A DNA stretch of 41,717 bases. Origin: an uncultured Alphaproteobacteria bacterium (GTDB taxonomy: Bacteria; Pseudomonadota; Alphaproteobacteria; HIMB59; GCA-002718135). The stretch is taken from assembly GCA_902541215.1 (NCBI GenBank), contig CACBPV010000001.1, forward strand, positions 70,606 through 112,322, written 5' to 3'. The position numbers and the translations under genes are program-made. The notes under the pieces are model-generated. The model worked only from the letters and a program-made list of their open reading frames with translations. It was not told where the DNA came from and made no database searches. This document shows, piece by piece, positions 18,577-26,810 of this stretch (the stretch's first letter is position 1; each line of letters begins with the position of its first letter).

Positions 18577-21024
18577 ATGAACAAAAAAATACCCTCATCA
18601 GCTAAAGTAGTAGTAATTGGTGGTGGTATAGCTGGATGTTCTGTAGCTTATCATTTGGCTAAATTTGGATGGAAAGATGTAGTCTTACTGGAAAGAGATC
18701 AATTAACTTCTGGTACTACTTGGCATGCAGCAGGACTAATTGGTCAGATTGGTGCATCGGCAACAATAACGAAATTAAGAAATTATTCACTTAACTTATA
18801 TAAAGAATTAGAAAAAGAAACAGGATTAGCAACAGGTTTAAAACAAAACGGATCATTAACTATTGCAACAACTAATGATCGCTTAGAAGAATTAAAAAGA
18901 CAAGCTACATTTGCTCAAAGATTTAATATTGAAGTTAATGAATTAGGAAAAAATCAGATCAAAGAAATTTATTCCCTTATTAATACTGATGATGTTGTTG
19001 GTGGAATATTTATTCCAAAAGATGGTCAAGCAGATCCTGTTGGTATAACAAATGTTCTTGCAAAATCTGCAAAAATGTATGGTGCTCAAATTTTTGAACA
19101 TTGTTCTGTAAATAAAATCCTTACTAAAAATGGGTATATAGAAGGTGTGGATACAAAACATGGAAAAATTAAATGTGAGTATATTGTTTTAGCATCTGGT
19201 ATGTGGTCAAGACAGATAGCTAATGACATAAATGTTAGTATACCCCTATATCCAAATGAACACTTCTATATATTAAGTGAGCCACTAAAAGAAATTTCTA
19301 AATCACTTCCAGTTCTAAGAGATTACAATAATTGCTTATATCTAAAAGAGGATGCTGGAAAAATTTTAGTAGGAATTTTTGAACCTAAAGCTAAACCTGC
19401 GTTTACTGATACTTATAAAGTCCCCAATGATTTTTCTTTTGGAGAACTGCCTGAGGATTTTGATCATTTTGAACCACATTTAAAAAATGCTATGAAAAGA
19501 ATACCAGCCCTTGAAAATGTAGGTATAAGAAAATTTTTTAATGGTCCTGAAGCTTTTACTCCAGATACAAATTATCTTCTTGGTGAAACACCAGAAGTAA
19601 AAAACTTTTATGTTTGCAGTGGTTTTAATAGTATTGGTATTCAGAGTGCTGGTGGTGCCGGTAAAGTAACTGCAGAATGGATGATGAACGGTGAGGTTAA
19701 TGAAGATCTTTACTCCTTAGATATTTCAAGATTTGAAAAATTTCACTCTGAGACAAAATTTATAACTGAAAGAGTTACTGAGTCATTAGGAGATTTATAT
19801 GCAATGCACTGGCCTTACAAACAACATAAATCTTCAAGAAATATTAAACTGTTTCCTTTTTATAATGATTTGAAAAAAAAAGGAGCTTGTTTTGGTCAAG
19901 TGGCTGGTTTTGAAAGACCGATGTGGTATGCTCTAAATGGTAAGAAACCCAAATATGATTATAGTTATGGCTATCAAAATTGGTATGATGCAGCAAAATA
20001 TGAAACAATTAATACAAGAAAAAATGCTGGTTTATTTGACTTAAGTGCCTTTGCAAAATTTGAAATTAAGGGAGACACTGCCTACAACGATCTTCAACGA
20101 TTATGCTGTAATAATATTAAAAATTATCCAGGTAATACAACTTACACGCAAATGCTTAATTCAAATGGTGGAATTGTTGCCGATTTAACAGTTACTTGTA
20201 TTGATACTAATTCTTTTCGTATTGTAACGGGTTCATCTGTGAGAGAACATGATAAAAAACATATTTTAGAAAATTTAAGTAAAAACACAACTTTAATTGA
20301 TATCACTGAAAGTTTAGCTTGCTTCGGTATTTTTGGTCCTAAAAGTAGAGAAATTCTAACAGAAATATTTGGAGAACATTTTTCAAACAACAAGTTTAAA
20401 TTTGGAACTGCTAAAGAAATATCATTGAAAAATAATAAATTAATCTTCCAAAGATTATCTTTTGTTGGTGAACTTGGTTGGGAAATTTATGTTCCTATAA
20501 ATATATCTAGAGAAATTTATTTAGAGTTAGTTAAATATGGAGAAAAATACAACCTTTCACATGCTGGTGCCCATGCACTAGATATCATGAGAATGGAAAA
20601 GGGATATTTACATTGGGGTCATGATATTTCTCCAGCTGAAAACCCTTTTGAAGCTGGATTAGAATTAACTGTTAAATTAAATAAAAAAACAGATTTTATA
20701 GGTAAAGAAGCTTTAAAAATAAAGAATAGAGTTAAAAAGAAACAACTAACAAATTTTGTTTTAGAAAAATCTACGCCAGGAAATCCTCTTTTATTACATG
20801 ATGAGCCTATTTATTATAAAAATAAAATTGTGGGAGAAACAACTTCTAGCAATTATTCATTTTGTTATAATAAAAATATGGTTTTTGGATATATAGATTC
20901 AGAAATAGATTTAAAAAAATTAAATGGAAGTAATTTTGAAGTTGAGGTTGCTAAAAATAAATATGTTATGTCTGTTCAATTTAATCCATTGCATGATCCT
21001 GAAAATAATTTTACAAAAATATAG
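18577..21024 (+). CDS. FAD-dependent dehydrogenase with GcvT domain (dimethylglycine/sarcosine dehydrogenase family)
   Basis: This 815-residue protein joins two modules. The N-terminal DAO-type domain has the dinucleotide loop GGGIAG (15-20) and the SGTTWHAAG stretch with His50, at the position where dimethylglycine and sarcosine dehydrogenases attach FAD covalently. The C-terminal half (about 485-800) is a GcvT-like tetrahydrofolate-binding domain: FDLSAFAKFEIKG, then Y-T-Q-M-LN-x-x-GGIVADLTVT, and MRMEKGYLHWGHDISPAENPFEAGL. Such enzymes demethylate N-methylated glycines and pass the one-carbon unit to folate. The exact substrate (dimethylglycine, sarcosine or another methylamine) cannot be decided here. 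It lies 8 bases after the hydrolase gene. Confidence 0.88.
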   Translation: MNKKIPSSAKVVVIGGGIAGCSVAYHLAKFGWKDVVLLERDQLTSGTTWHAAGLIGQIGASATITKLRNYSLNLYKELEKETGLATGLKQNGSLTIATTNDRLEELKRQATFAQRFNIEVNELGKNQIKEIYSLINTDDVVGGIFIPKDGQADPVGITNVLAKSAKMYGAQIFEHCSVNKILTKNGYIEGVDTKHGKIKCEYIVLASGMWSRQIANDINVSIPLYPNEHFYILSEPLKEISKSLPVLRDYNNCLYLKEDAGKILVGIFEPKAKPAFTDTYKVPNDFSFGELPEDFDHFEPHLKNAMKRIPALENVGIRKFFNGPEAFTPDTNYLLGETPEVKNFYVCSGFNSIGIQSAGGAGKVTAEWMMNGEVNEDLYSLDISRFEKFHSETKFITERVTESLGDLYAMHWPYKQHKSSRNIKLFPFYNDLKKKGACFGQVAGFERPMWYALNGKKPKYDYSYGYQNWYDAAKYETINTRKNAGLFDLSAFAKFEIKGDTAYNDLQRLCCNNIKNYPGNTTYTQMLNSNGGIVADLTVTCIDTNSFRIVTGSSVREHDKKHILENLSKNTTLIDITESLACFGIFGPKSREILTEIFGEHFSNNKFKFGTAKEISLKNNKLIFQRLSFVGELGWEIYVPINISREIYLELVKYGEKYNLSHAGAHALDIMRMEKGYLHWGHDISPAENPFEAGLELTVKLNKKTDFIGKEALKIKNRVKKKQLTNFVLEKSTPGNPLLLHDEPIYYKNKIVGETTSSNYSFCYNKNMVFGYIDSEIDLKKLNGSNFEVEVAKNKYVMSVQFNPLHDPENNFTKI

Positions 21025-21042
21025 TTTTTGGCGATCTAATAT

Positions 21043-21921
21043 ATGAAAACAATTAGATTATTTTTTTCTATAGTAGTAATTATATTAATAATTTTATCTA
21101 TCTTTATTTATATTCTTCTAAATAATTTTGAAAAAGAAAAAATAATTAGTGATATCGAGAAGAAATTTGAAATTAAAATTAATGAAAAAAAAAGCACTAA
21201 AATAAATATTTTTCCAATTGTGAAGCTTAACACGAATTTAGATATTAAAGATTACAAAAATAATTTATACTTTGATAATATTAGAATTGATATTTCTCAG
21301 CCCGTATTTCAAGTTTCAGGATATTTAAATATTTTAATTGATAATTTGAATATTAATAATATTAATTTCAGTGAAGTAAATATTAATGGAAAAGTAAATT
21401 ATATTGAAAATTTTCTTAAATATATTGATAATTTAGAAAATTTATTTGACTCAATTTATAAAATTAATGGAAAAATAACTTTAGAAACAACTAATGAAGA
21501 AAAATTTCTTATTTCATTTTTAAAATTATTCTTTGAAAAATTAGAAAATCAAAAAAATCAAAAATTTGCATTTTCTGAACTTATAAATGCTTTTGGTAAT
21601 GAAAGTTCTAATTTTAAAGGCGCAATAAATAAAAATAAAAATATTTTAGAAACTAGCAAAATTGAAATTAGCAATAAAAACAACAGAATTCTTATAAAAG
21701 GAGAATACAATTACAGTAATAATTTTATAGATATTATTTTAAATTTATCTCAAAATAATGAAATATATTTAACTACTTTGATAAAAGGAAACTTAAATAA
21801 TCCTAATATAAGTTTTGATAAAAATTCAAAATTTTTTCAAAATTCAAACTCAAATGAAAATAATATAATTGAAGAAAGCGTCATTCAATTTTTAAATAAT
21901 TTTTTTGATTTCAATGATTGA
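21043..21921 (+). CDS. Membrane-anchored AsmA-like protein, low-complexity
   Basis: I do not recognise a close family. The 292-residue product begins with one strong hydrophobic segment (about 5-27) and then a long soluble part extremely rich in Asn, Ile, Lys and Glu. This soluble part is presumably periplasmic, with alternating beta-strand-like stretches. The end has the pattern ILNLSQNNEIYLTTLIKGN followed by LNNPNISFD. It resembles the closing strand of AsmA/DUF748-type proteins, where L-x-G-x-L-x-x-P-x-x-x-x-D recurs. Such proteins are linked to lipid transport and envelope integrity. The AsmA link is tentative. It is followed with an 8-base overlap by an AEC permease. Confidence 0.6.
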   Translation: MKTIRLFFSIVVIILIILSIFIYILLNNFEKEKIISDIEKKFEIKINEKKSTKINIFPIVKLNTNLDIKDYKNNLYFDNIRIDISQPVFQVSGYLNILIDNLNINNINFSEVNINGKVNYIENFLKYIDNLENLFDSIYKINGKITLETTNEEKFLISFLKLFFEKLENQKNQKFAFSELINAFGNESSNFKGAINKNKNILETSKIEISNKNNRILIKGEYNYSNNFIDIILNLSQNNEIYLTTLIKGNLNNPNISFDKNSKFFQNSNSNENNIIEESVIQFLNNFFDFND

Positions 21922-22852
21922 GTTATTAAATATAGTTAGCAGTGTGTTTGGATATATCCTTTTTGGATTTTTTTTAAATAAATTACAAATACTTCCAAAA
22001 AAATATATTGATTATTTTGATTTTACAGGTTTTAACATTCTTTTGCCTTTAGCTTTAATTATATATTTTTGGCAAGTCTCATTTCCTCAAATTAATTCTA
22101 TTGGCCTGATCATCTCATTTTTTGCTTCAGGAATTTTTATATCCATGACTGGATTTTTAATTAGCAAACAATTTTTAAATTTTAAAACAGATGACTCTGC
22201 ACTTTTTGGATTAGCTGCTTGTTTTGGTAACACAGTAGCAATGGGAATACCTCTTATGTATGCAGTTTTGGGCCCAATAAATACAATTCCTTATATGATA
22301 TTAGTTTTTTTTCATGGTATTGTTCATTTTAGCTATACTGTTATTATAATAGAAGTTTATAGAAATAGACAAAAAAGCATTGTCGAAATTTTTTATCAAA
22401 TATTATTAGGTATAATTAAAAATATTGTACTTTTTGGAATGATAATCGGAATCATTCTTAATTACTCTAATCTTATTGTTCCATCTATTATGAAGCAGCC
22501 TTTAGATATTTTTGTAAACCTTGCGCTTCCAATGGTTCTTATTTCTTTAGGTCTTGCATTAGGAAATTTTAAAATTAGAGAAAATATTTATGGTGCAATA
22601 GTATTAACTATCTTAAAAAATTTTATTCACCCTATAATTGCATTTTGTTTAGCACATTTTATATTAGAGCTTGATAGTCTCTTGGTAATTATTGTTACTA
22701 TGGCTGCAGCTTTACCAAGTGGCTCACAATCATATTATTTTGCATATAGATATAATTCGCTAAAAGCTGTTGTTTCTTCAAATGTAGTATTAAGTACGTT
22801 TGTTAGTTTTTTTACACTATCTTTATTATTAGTATTTTTTGATATTACGTAG
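21914..22852 (+). CDS. AEC family transporter (auxin efflux carrier-like permease)
   Basis: This 312-residue inner-membrane protein has about ten hydrophobic segments. The family is recognised by FGYILFGFFLNKLQILPKK near the start, GLAACFGNTVAMGIPLM in the middle (about 98-114), LALPMVLISLGLALG near 205-219, and the end motif AAALPSGSQSYYFA near 270-284, which precedes the last helix. Members export or import organic acids such as malonate or malate, and most substrates are unknown. I chose the ATG at 21914 rather than a TTG nine bases earlier; it overlaps the previous stop by 8 bases. Its end overlaps the convergent TPR gene by 8 bases. Confidence 0.88.
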   Translation: MIELLNIVSSVFGYILFGFFLNKLQILPKKYIDYFDFTGFNILLPLALIIYFWQVSFPQINSIGLIISFFASGIFISMTGFLISKQFLNFKTDDSALFGLAACFGNTVAMGIPLMYAVLGPINTIPYMILVFFHGIVHFSYTVIIIEVYRNRQKSIVEIFYQILLGIIKNIVLFGMIIGIILNYSNLIVPSIMKQPLDIFVNLALPMVLISLGLALGNFKIRENIYGAIVLTILKNFIHPIIAFCLAHFILELDSLLVIIVTMAAALPSGSQSYYFAYRYNSLKAVVSSNVVLSTFVSFFTLSLLLVFFDIT

Positions 22853-23399
22853 ATTGAGAAATAAACGATTGTATTCTTTCTTTCTTATCCATAGTTTTAA
22901 CACTAAAAGGAAAAATCTCTAACATCTTATCATATACATCAATTGCCTGTTGAAACTGGCCTTGATGAATAAAAATTAGACCCATTCCATCTAGAGCACC
23001 AAAATGTCTTGGTTCTAATTCAAGAGTTTTAATGATGTCTTGCATTGATTGATCAAAATTACCCATCATAAAATGAACTGTTGCTCTCTTATTCCAACCC
23101 TCTGCAAAATTAGGATCTTCTTCAATTAAATTATTAAAAAATCTAATTGCTAGTGGATAATTTCTCAAATTCATAGCTTGAATACCTTTCTCAAAATATT
23201 CAATTACTTTTGGATCATCAACCTCATACCAAATATTCCAAATGTCAGATATCAAATCTCTTATCTCATCCTGATTTTCAGTCTCAATTAATTTTTTAAA
23301 CAAATTATTTAGCCGTGGATCATTTTGATCTGCTAATGCTATCTTACTAGCAAACAAAAGACTTATACTAACAATTAATATTTTAAAGATAACTCTCAT
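22845..23399 (-). CDS. Secreted TPR-repeat protein
   Basis: With the start at 23399 the product has 184 residues. It begins with a clean signal peptide (MRVIFKILIVSISLLFASKIALA, written here as a hydrophobic run ending in A-L-A at about residue 23), so it should be periplasmic. Three tetratricopeptide-type units follow from about residue 63 (YFEKGIQAMNLRNYPLAIRFF, then FAEGWNKRATVHFMMGNFDQS, then FGALDGMGLIFIHQGQFQQA, each cut here for length). TPRs mediate protein-protein contacts. A start 39 bases upstream would bury the signal peptide behind a charged leader, so I prefer the later ATG. It is co-directional with the DUF2805 gene and overlaps it by 17 bases. Confidence 0.85.
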   Translation of the reverse strand: MRVIFKILIVSISLLFASKIALADQNDPRLNNLFKKLIETENQDEIRDLISDIWNIWYEVDDPKVIEYFEKGIQAMNLRNYPLAIRFFNNLIEEDPNFAEGWNKRATVHFMMGNFDQSMQDIIKTLELEPRHFGALDGMGLIFIHQGQFQQAIDVYDKMLEIFPFSVKTMDKKERIQSFISQST

Positions 23400-23616
23400 A
23401 TTTAAATGATTTTTCGGATAGATTTCTTTTCTTTTCATGCTTTCTCGTTCTCCCTGTTACTCTAGTTCTCCACAACTTAAATGATCTAGGTTTCAGATTT
23501 GTTCTCATTATTTTTATAACCTCTGATTCGGTTACACCGTGAATTCTTTTTATCTTTTCAAAAGAGGTTTTATCGCACCAGGCTAATTTAATAATATTAT
23601 CTATATTCTCGTGCAT
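23383..23616 (-). CDS. DUF2805 (TIGR03643) family protein
   Basis: This small basic protein of 77 residues has unknown function. It matches a conserved proteobacterial family with the pattern IIKLAWCDKTSFEKI, GVTESEVIKIMR, and LKPRSFKLWRTRVTGRTRKH. The N-terminal two thirds have the length and hydrophobic pattern of a helix-turn-helix, and the last part is Arg/Lys-rich, so nucleic-acid binding is conceivable. That is an inference. It lies upstream of, and overlaps, the TPR gene. The end is extended by about 20 residues beyond the conserved core. Confidence 0.85.
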   Translation of the reverse strand: MHENIDNIIKLAWCDKTSFEKIKRIHGVTESEVIKIMRTNLKPRSFKLWRTRVTGRTRKHEKKRNLSEKSFKYESYL

Positions 23617-23655
23617 ATTATCAATATAGTTCTCAATTAATTAAATTCTAAAAAA

Positions 23656-24279
23656 ATGATTGATTTGTATTCGTCACCTACCCCTAATGGTCGAAAAATT
23701 AGCATTATGCTTGAAGAATTAGGTGTGGATTTTAATCCTATTTTAATAAATTTAGATAAAAAAGAACAGTTTAGTGAAGAGTTTTCAAAAATATCTCCTT
23801 CGAATAAAATTCCTGTAATTGTAGATAATGATAACAGCCAAACAATATTCGAATCCGGGGCTATCCTTCTTTATCTGGCAAAAAAATACGATAAATTTCT
23901 AAATAAAGATAAGTATTGGGAAATAATACAATGGGTTTTTTTTCAAATGGCTTACGTTGGACCAATGCTAGGCCAGGCTCATCAATATTTATTTTATCAT
24001 CCTGGTAAAAGCAAATTTGCAGAACATAAAACAAAAGGCTATGCACAACATATATATTCAATTTTGGATAAAAGACTTTCTAAACAAGAATATTTTTCAG
24101 ATACCTATTCAATAGCTGATATTTCAATTTGGCCTTGGACAGCTCGTTATGAAAGACATCAAATAAATTTACATGATTATCCAAATGTTTTGAGATGGTA
24201 TAAACAAATATCAGTAAGACCTGCGGTTATTAAAGGATATAATTCTGTAGGCGAATTTTATGAAATCCCTAAACCTTAA
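23656..24279 (+). CDS. Glutathione S-transferase family protein (Nu-class-like)
   Basis: The 207-residue protein has the thioredoxin-like N-terminal domain: LYSSPTPNGRKISIMLEEL with Thr/Asn at the usual glutathione contact (about 7-12), SPSNKIPVIVD with the cis-Pro near 54, and the ESGAILLYLAKKY glutathione-contact stretch near 67-79. A helical C-terminal domain follows, with SIADISIWPW (about 153-162), which is the conserved N-capping box. The arrangement resembles the YfcG/YghU-type (Nu) class, some of which reduce disulfides or peroxides. It is transcribed alone, and its TAA shares TTAA with the stop of the LysE-like gene. Confidence 0.9.
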   Translation: MIDLYSSPTPNGRKISIMLEELGVDFNPILINLDKKEQFSEEFSKISPSNKIPVIVDNDNSQTIFESGAILLYLAKKYDKFLNKDKYWEIIQWVFFQMAYVGPMLGQAHQYLFYHPGKSKFAEHKTKGYAQHIYSILDKRLSKQEYFSDTYSIADISIWPWTARYERHQINLHDYPNVLRWYKQISVRPAVIKGYNSVGEFYEIPKP

Positions 24280-24884
24280 GCGTTGTAAAATAATACTGAG
24301 CCTGCGGTTATAATTAAAAGGATTGCTAAAAACCATTCAACAATTTTTTTTAATTTTTCATTATTAAGATATTGTCTGATAACACTTCCTCCATATGCCC
24401 ATATACTAATTGAAGGAATATTAACTACTGTAGACATAATAACCATAAATAGTGTTCCAATTATTATATTTTCATCTTTTGGATAATATAATGTTACTGC
24501 AGTTGAACAGATTACCCAAGCTTTTGGATTTACAAATTGAAACAATATTGCTTCATGATATTTTAATGGTCTTGATCTATCTTCTGTCTTTGAAATATTT
24601 AAAGACCCAAACATTTTATATGCTAAATAAAGAATGTAGCCTGCTCCAACATATCTTAAAATATCATAGAGTATAGGATAGGTGATAAACAAAGATCCAA
24701 GACCTAGACATACGAGTGCTAATTGCAAACCATGACCAGACGGAATGCCAAAAATATTAGGTATAGATCTTATAAATCCAAATTTTATACCTGATGCAGT
24801 TAAAATACTATTGTTTGGACCTGGAGTTACGTACATAACAAAATTATACACTGCTAAAGCAGCTATTAATTCCCATGTAATCAT
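24276..24884 (-). CDS. LysE/RhtB family amino acid exporter
   Basis: This 202-residue inner-membrane protein has about six hydrophobic segments. The family signature is YVTPGPNNSILTASGIKFG near 18-36, followed by GIPSGHGLQ and YILYLAYKMFGS; FVNPKAWVICSTAVTLY is in the middle. Members export amino acids such as lysine, threonine or homoserine lactones; the substrate here is unknown. It is the last gene of a four-gene minus-strand run (yqaA-like, rmuC, yajQ, lysE-like), with 4 bases to yajQ. The saccharopine genes about 9 kb away raise, but do not prove, a link to lysine. Confidence 0.88.
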   Translation of the reverse strand: MITWELIAALAVYNFVMYVTPGPNNSILTASGIKFGFIRSIPNIFGIPSGHGLQLALVCLGLGSLFITYPILYDILRYVGAGYILYLAYKMFGSLNISKTEDRSRPLKYHEAILFQFVNPKAWVICSTAVTLYYPKDENIIIGTLFMVIMSTVVNIPSISIWAYGGSVIRQYLNNEKLKKIVEWFLAILLIITAGSVLFYNA

Positions 24885-24888
24885 TTTT

Positions 24889-25374
24889 TTAATCTCTAAA
24901 ATTTACAAATTGGACTGGTATACCTATCTTAGCATCCTCAATAAGCTTCATTACACTTTGTAAATCATCTTTTTTCTTTCCTTCAACACGAAGTTCATTC
25001 CCATTGATCTTTACTTGAACTTTTAATTTAGAACTTTTGACATCAGAAGTAATTTTTTTGCACAGTGATTGCTCAATTCCTTCTACTAATTCATACGTCT
25101 GACGAATTTTATTTCCCCCAGCTTTTTCCATATCATTTTTTTTTAAACATAAAGGATCAACTTTTCGTCTAACAAAATGAGTAACGAGCATGTCATTTAC
25201 TTGACCAGCTTTCATTTCATCATCAGTAATAACAACTATACTATTTTCTTTTTTTTCAATTGAAGTATCTGATCCTTTAAAATCGTACCTAGTAGTAATT
25301 TCTCTTGTAGCATTTCCTATTGCGTTATCAATTTCTTGATGATCTAATCTGTTTACAATATCAAAACTAGGCAT
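24889..25374 (-). CDS. yajQ: YajQ family nucleotide-binding protein
   Basis: The 161-residue soluble protein matches the YajQ family from end to end. The matching stretches are MPSFDIVNRLDHQEIDNA at the start, ITTRYDFKGSDTSIE, KVDPLCLKKNDMEKAGGN-like sequence in the middle and KIGIPVQFVNFRD at the end. YajQ-type proteins have two ferredoxin-like RNP domains. They bind nucleotides; in Xanthomonas and Pseudomonas relatives this includes cyclic di-GMP. Whether this one is a cyclic di-GMP receptor is not shown by the sequence. The length is normal. It follows rmuC after 4 bases. Confidence 0.95.
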   Translation of the reverse strand: MPSFDIVNRLDHQEIDNAIGNATREITTRYDFKGSDTSIEKKENSIVVITDDEMKAGQVNDMLVTHFVRRKVDPLCLKKNDMEKAGGNKIRQTYELVEGIEQSLCKKITSDVKSSKLKVQVKINGNELRVEGKKKDDLQSVMKLIEDAKIGIPVQFVNFRD

Positions 25375-25378
25375 TTAT

Positions 25379-26338
25379 TTAGTTTATTACATCGTCATTT
25401 ATATCTGGCAACTGTTTTTTAGTGCTTAATCTTCCTAATTTTTTCATCTTTTCTACTTTTTTAGTCAAACTTCCTGAACCATCTTGCAATCTTTGTTTAG
25501 CTTCATCCATTTTTGATTTAGCTAAATCTATTGACTGATTAGCTTTTACAAACGACTCATATACACTGACTGTTTTATCATAAATATCTGATGCAGCTGA
25601 TGCTATATCTTTTATTGTTTTAGATTGTTTATCAACCCGCCACATATTTTCTACAGCTTTAAGTAAAAAGGGTAAGGTTGATGGCCCAACAATAATTATT
25701 TTATTGTTCCATGAATCTTCTATAAGTTTATTTGCCTCATTATATAAAGTAAGTAATGCTGGTTCTATTGGAACAAACATTAAAACATTATCAATTGTAT
25801 TGATTCCATATATTTTTGAATAATTATCTTTACTCAGACTTCTAATCGAAGTTTTTGTTGAATCCAAAAATTTCTTCAAAAATATCTTCTTTTGTTGATT
25901 GTCATTTGTATTAGAATAATCATGCCAAGAATCTAAGGACACTTTTGAATCTATAATTATGTGTCTATTACCTGGCATATGAACAATTACATCGGGTTTT
26001 TGTAAATTGCCATCTTCATCTCTAAAAGTTTTTTGAGTTGAGTACTCTTCTCCTTCTCTTAAACCAACACTATCTAAAATATTTTTAAGTACAAATTCTC
26101 CCCAAGGACCTTGTTGAAGCGCACCACCTCTAATTAATGTATTCTCAATTCTATCTTGAGCTAAATTAAAATTTTGTAAAGATTGCTGAATTGATTGCAT
26201 GTGATTTTTTAAGGAAGTAAGATCAGTGTCATCTTTTATTTCAGAACTTTTTGTTTTGCGAAGAAAAAATAAAATTGATAAAAAACCAACTCCGGATAAA
26301 AAACCAATAATGAAAACAAATATAAGATTTTCAAACAT
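25379..26338 (-). CDS. rmuC: DNA recombination protein RmuC homologue
   Basis: The 319-residue protein has an N-terminal membrane anchor (about 4-25), a coiled-coil stretch (about 35-65) and the RmuC nuclease-like core. The core shows GPWGEFVLKNILDSVGLREG near 75-94, KPDVIVHMPGNRHIIIDSKVSL near 112-133 (the D-x-K of a PD-(D/E)xK fold), and FVPIEPALLTLYNEA. In E. coli RmuC limits recombination at short inverted repeats. The protein is shorter than E. coli RmuC (about 475) but close to many alphaproteobacterial forms. An in-frame GTG directly before the chosen ATG is less likely as start. Confidence 0.92.
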   Translation of the reverse strand: MFENLIFVFIIGFLSGVGFLSILFFLRKTKSSEIKDDTDLTSLKNHMQSIQQSLQNFNLAQDRIENTLIRGGALQQGPWGEFVLKNILDSVGLREGEEYSTQKTFRDEDGNLQKPDVIVHMPGNRHIIIDSKVSLDSWHDYSNTNDNQQKKIFLKKFLDSTKTSIRSLSKDNYSKIYGINTIDNVLMFVPIEPALLTLYNEANKLIEDSWNNKIIIVGPSTLPFLLKAVENMWRVDKQSKTIKDIASAASDIYDKTVSVYESFVKANQSIDLAKSKMDEAKQRLQDGSGSLTKKVEKMKKLGRLSTKKQLPDINDDVIN

Positions 26339-26344
26339 CACTAT

Positions 26345-26761
26345 TTAGATAAGATATAAATATATTATCAAATATCTAGCAATTTTCCCAATAGATACAA
26401 ATATTAAAAAAAAGGTAATATTATATTTTACAGTACCTGCTGCAAATGCGATTGGATCTCCAATAATAGGTACCCATGAAAATAATAACGACCATTTTCC
26501 ATACTTTTTGAAAATATCTGTAGCTTTCTGTAATAAGTATTTATTTACTGGAAACCAAGGTTTCTTAATAAGAAAATTTACAAAGTAACCACATAACCAA
26601 CTGATTAGAGATCCTAAAATATTACCTCCTGAAGCAAAAAATAATAATAAAAATGGATTATACTTATTAGATAATAATAGTGCTGATAAATATGTCTCTG
26701 AAGCAAAAGGAAAAAAAGTACCTAAAGACAAACAAAAAATAAATAATGATGAATAGATCAA
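26345..26761 (-). CDS. YqaA family (DedA/VTT-like) inner-membrane protein
   Basis: The 138-residue membrane protein has about four hydrophobic segments. The family pattern is ASGGNILGSLISWLCGYF near 43-60 and YGKWSLLFSWVPIIGDPIAFAAG near 86-108, typical of YqaA and the wider SNARE-associated/DedA superfamily, proposed to act in lipid scrambling or transport. The start appears to be a TTG at 26761, because no in-frame ATG or GTG precedes the first helix; this makes the exact start uncertain. It opens the yqaA-rmuC-yajQ-lysE run and is divergent from the M24 gene over 49 bases. Confidence 0.85.
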   Translation of the reverse strand: MIYSSLFIFCLSLGTFFPFASETYLSALLLSNKYNPFLLLFFASGGNILGSLISWLCGYFVNFLIKKPWFPVNKYLLQKATDIFKKYGKWSLLFSWVPIIGDPIAFAAGTVKYNITFFLIFVSIGKIARYLIIYLYLI

Positions 26762-26810
26762 AGTATTTCTTATTGTTAATTTATGTTAATGTTATGTTAC
26801 TTATCAATTT

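Noticed and set aside
21905-21913. TTG start nine bases upstream of the AEC permease ATG; similar TTG/GTG starts before the ABC1 kinase, rmuC and hemF
   Set aside because: In each case an ATG follows within nine bases and has better spacing or overlap with the preceding gene, so the ATG is preferred.
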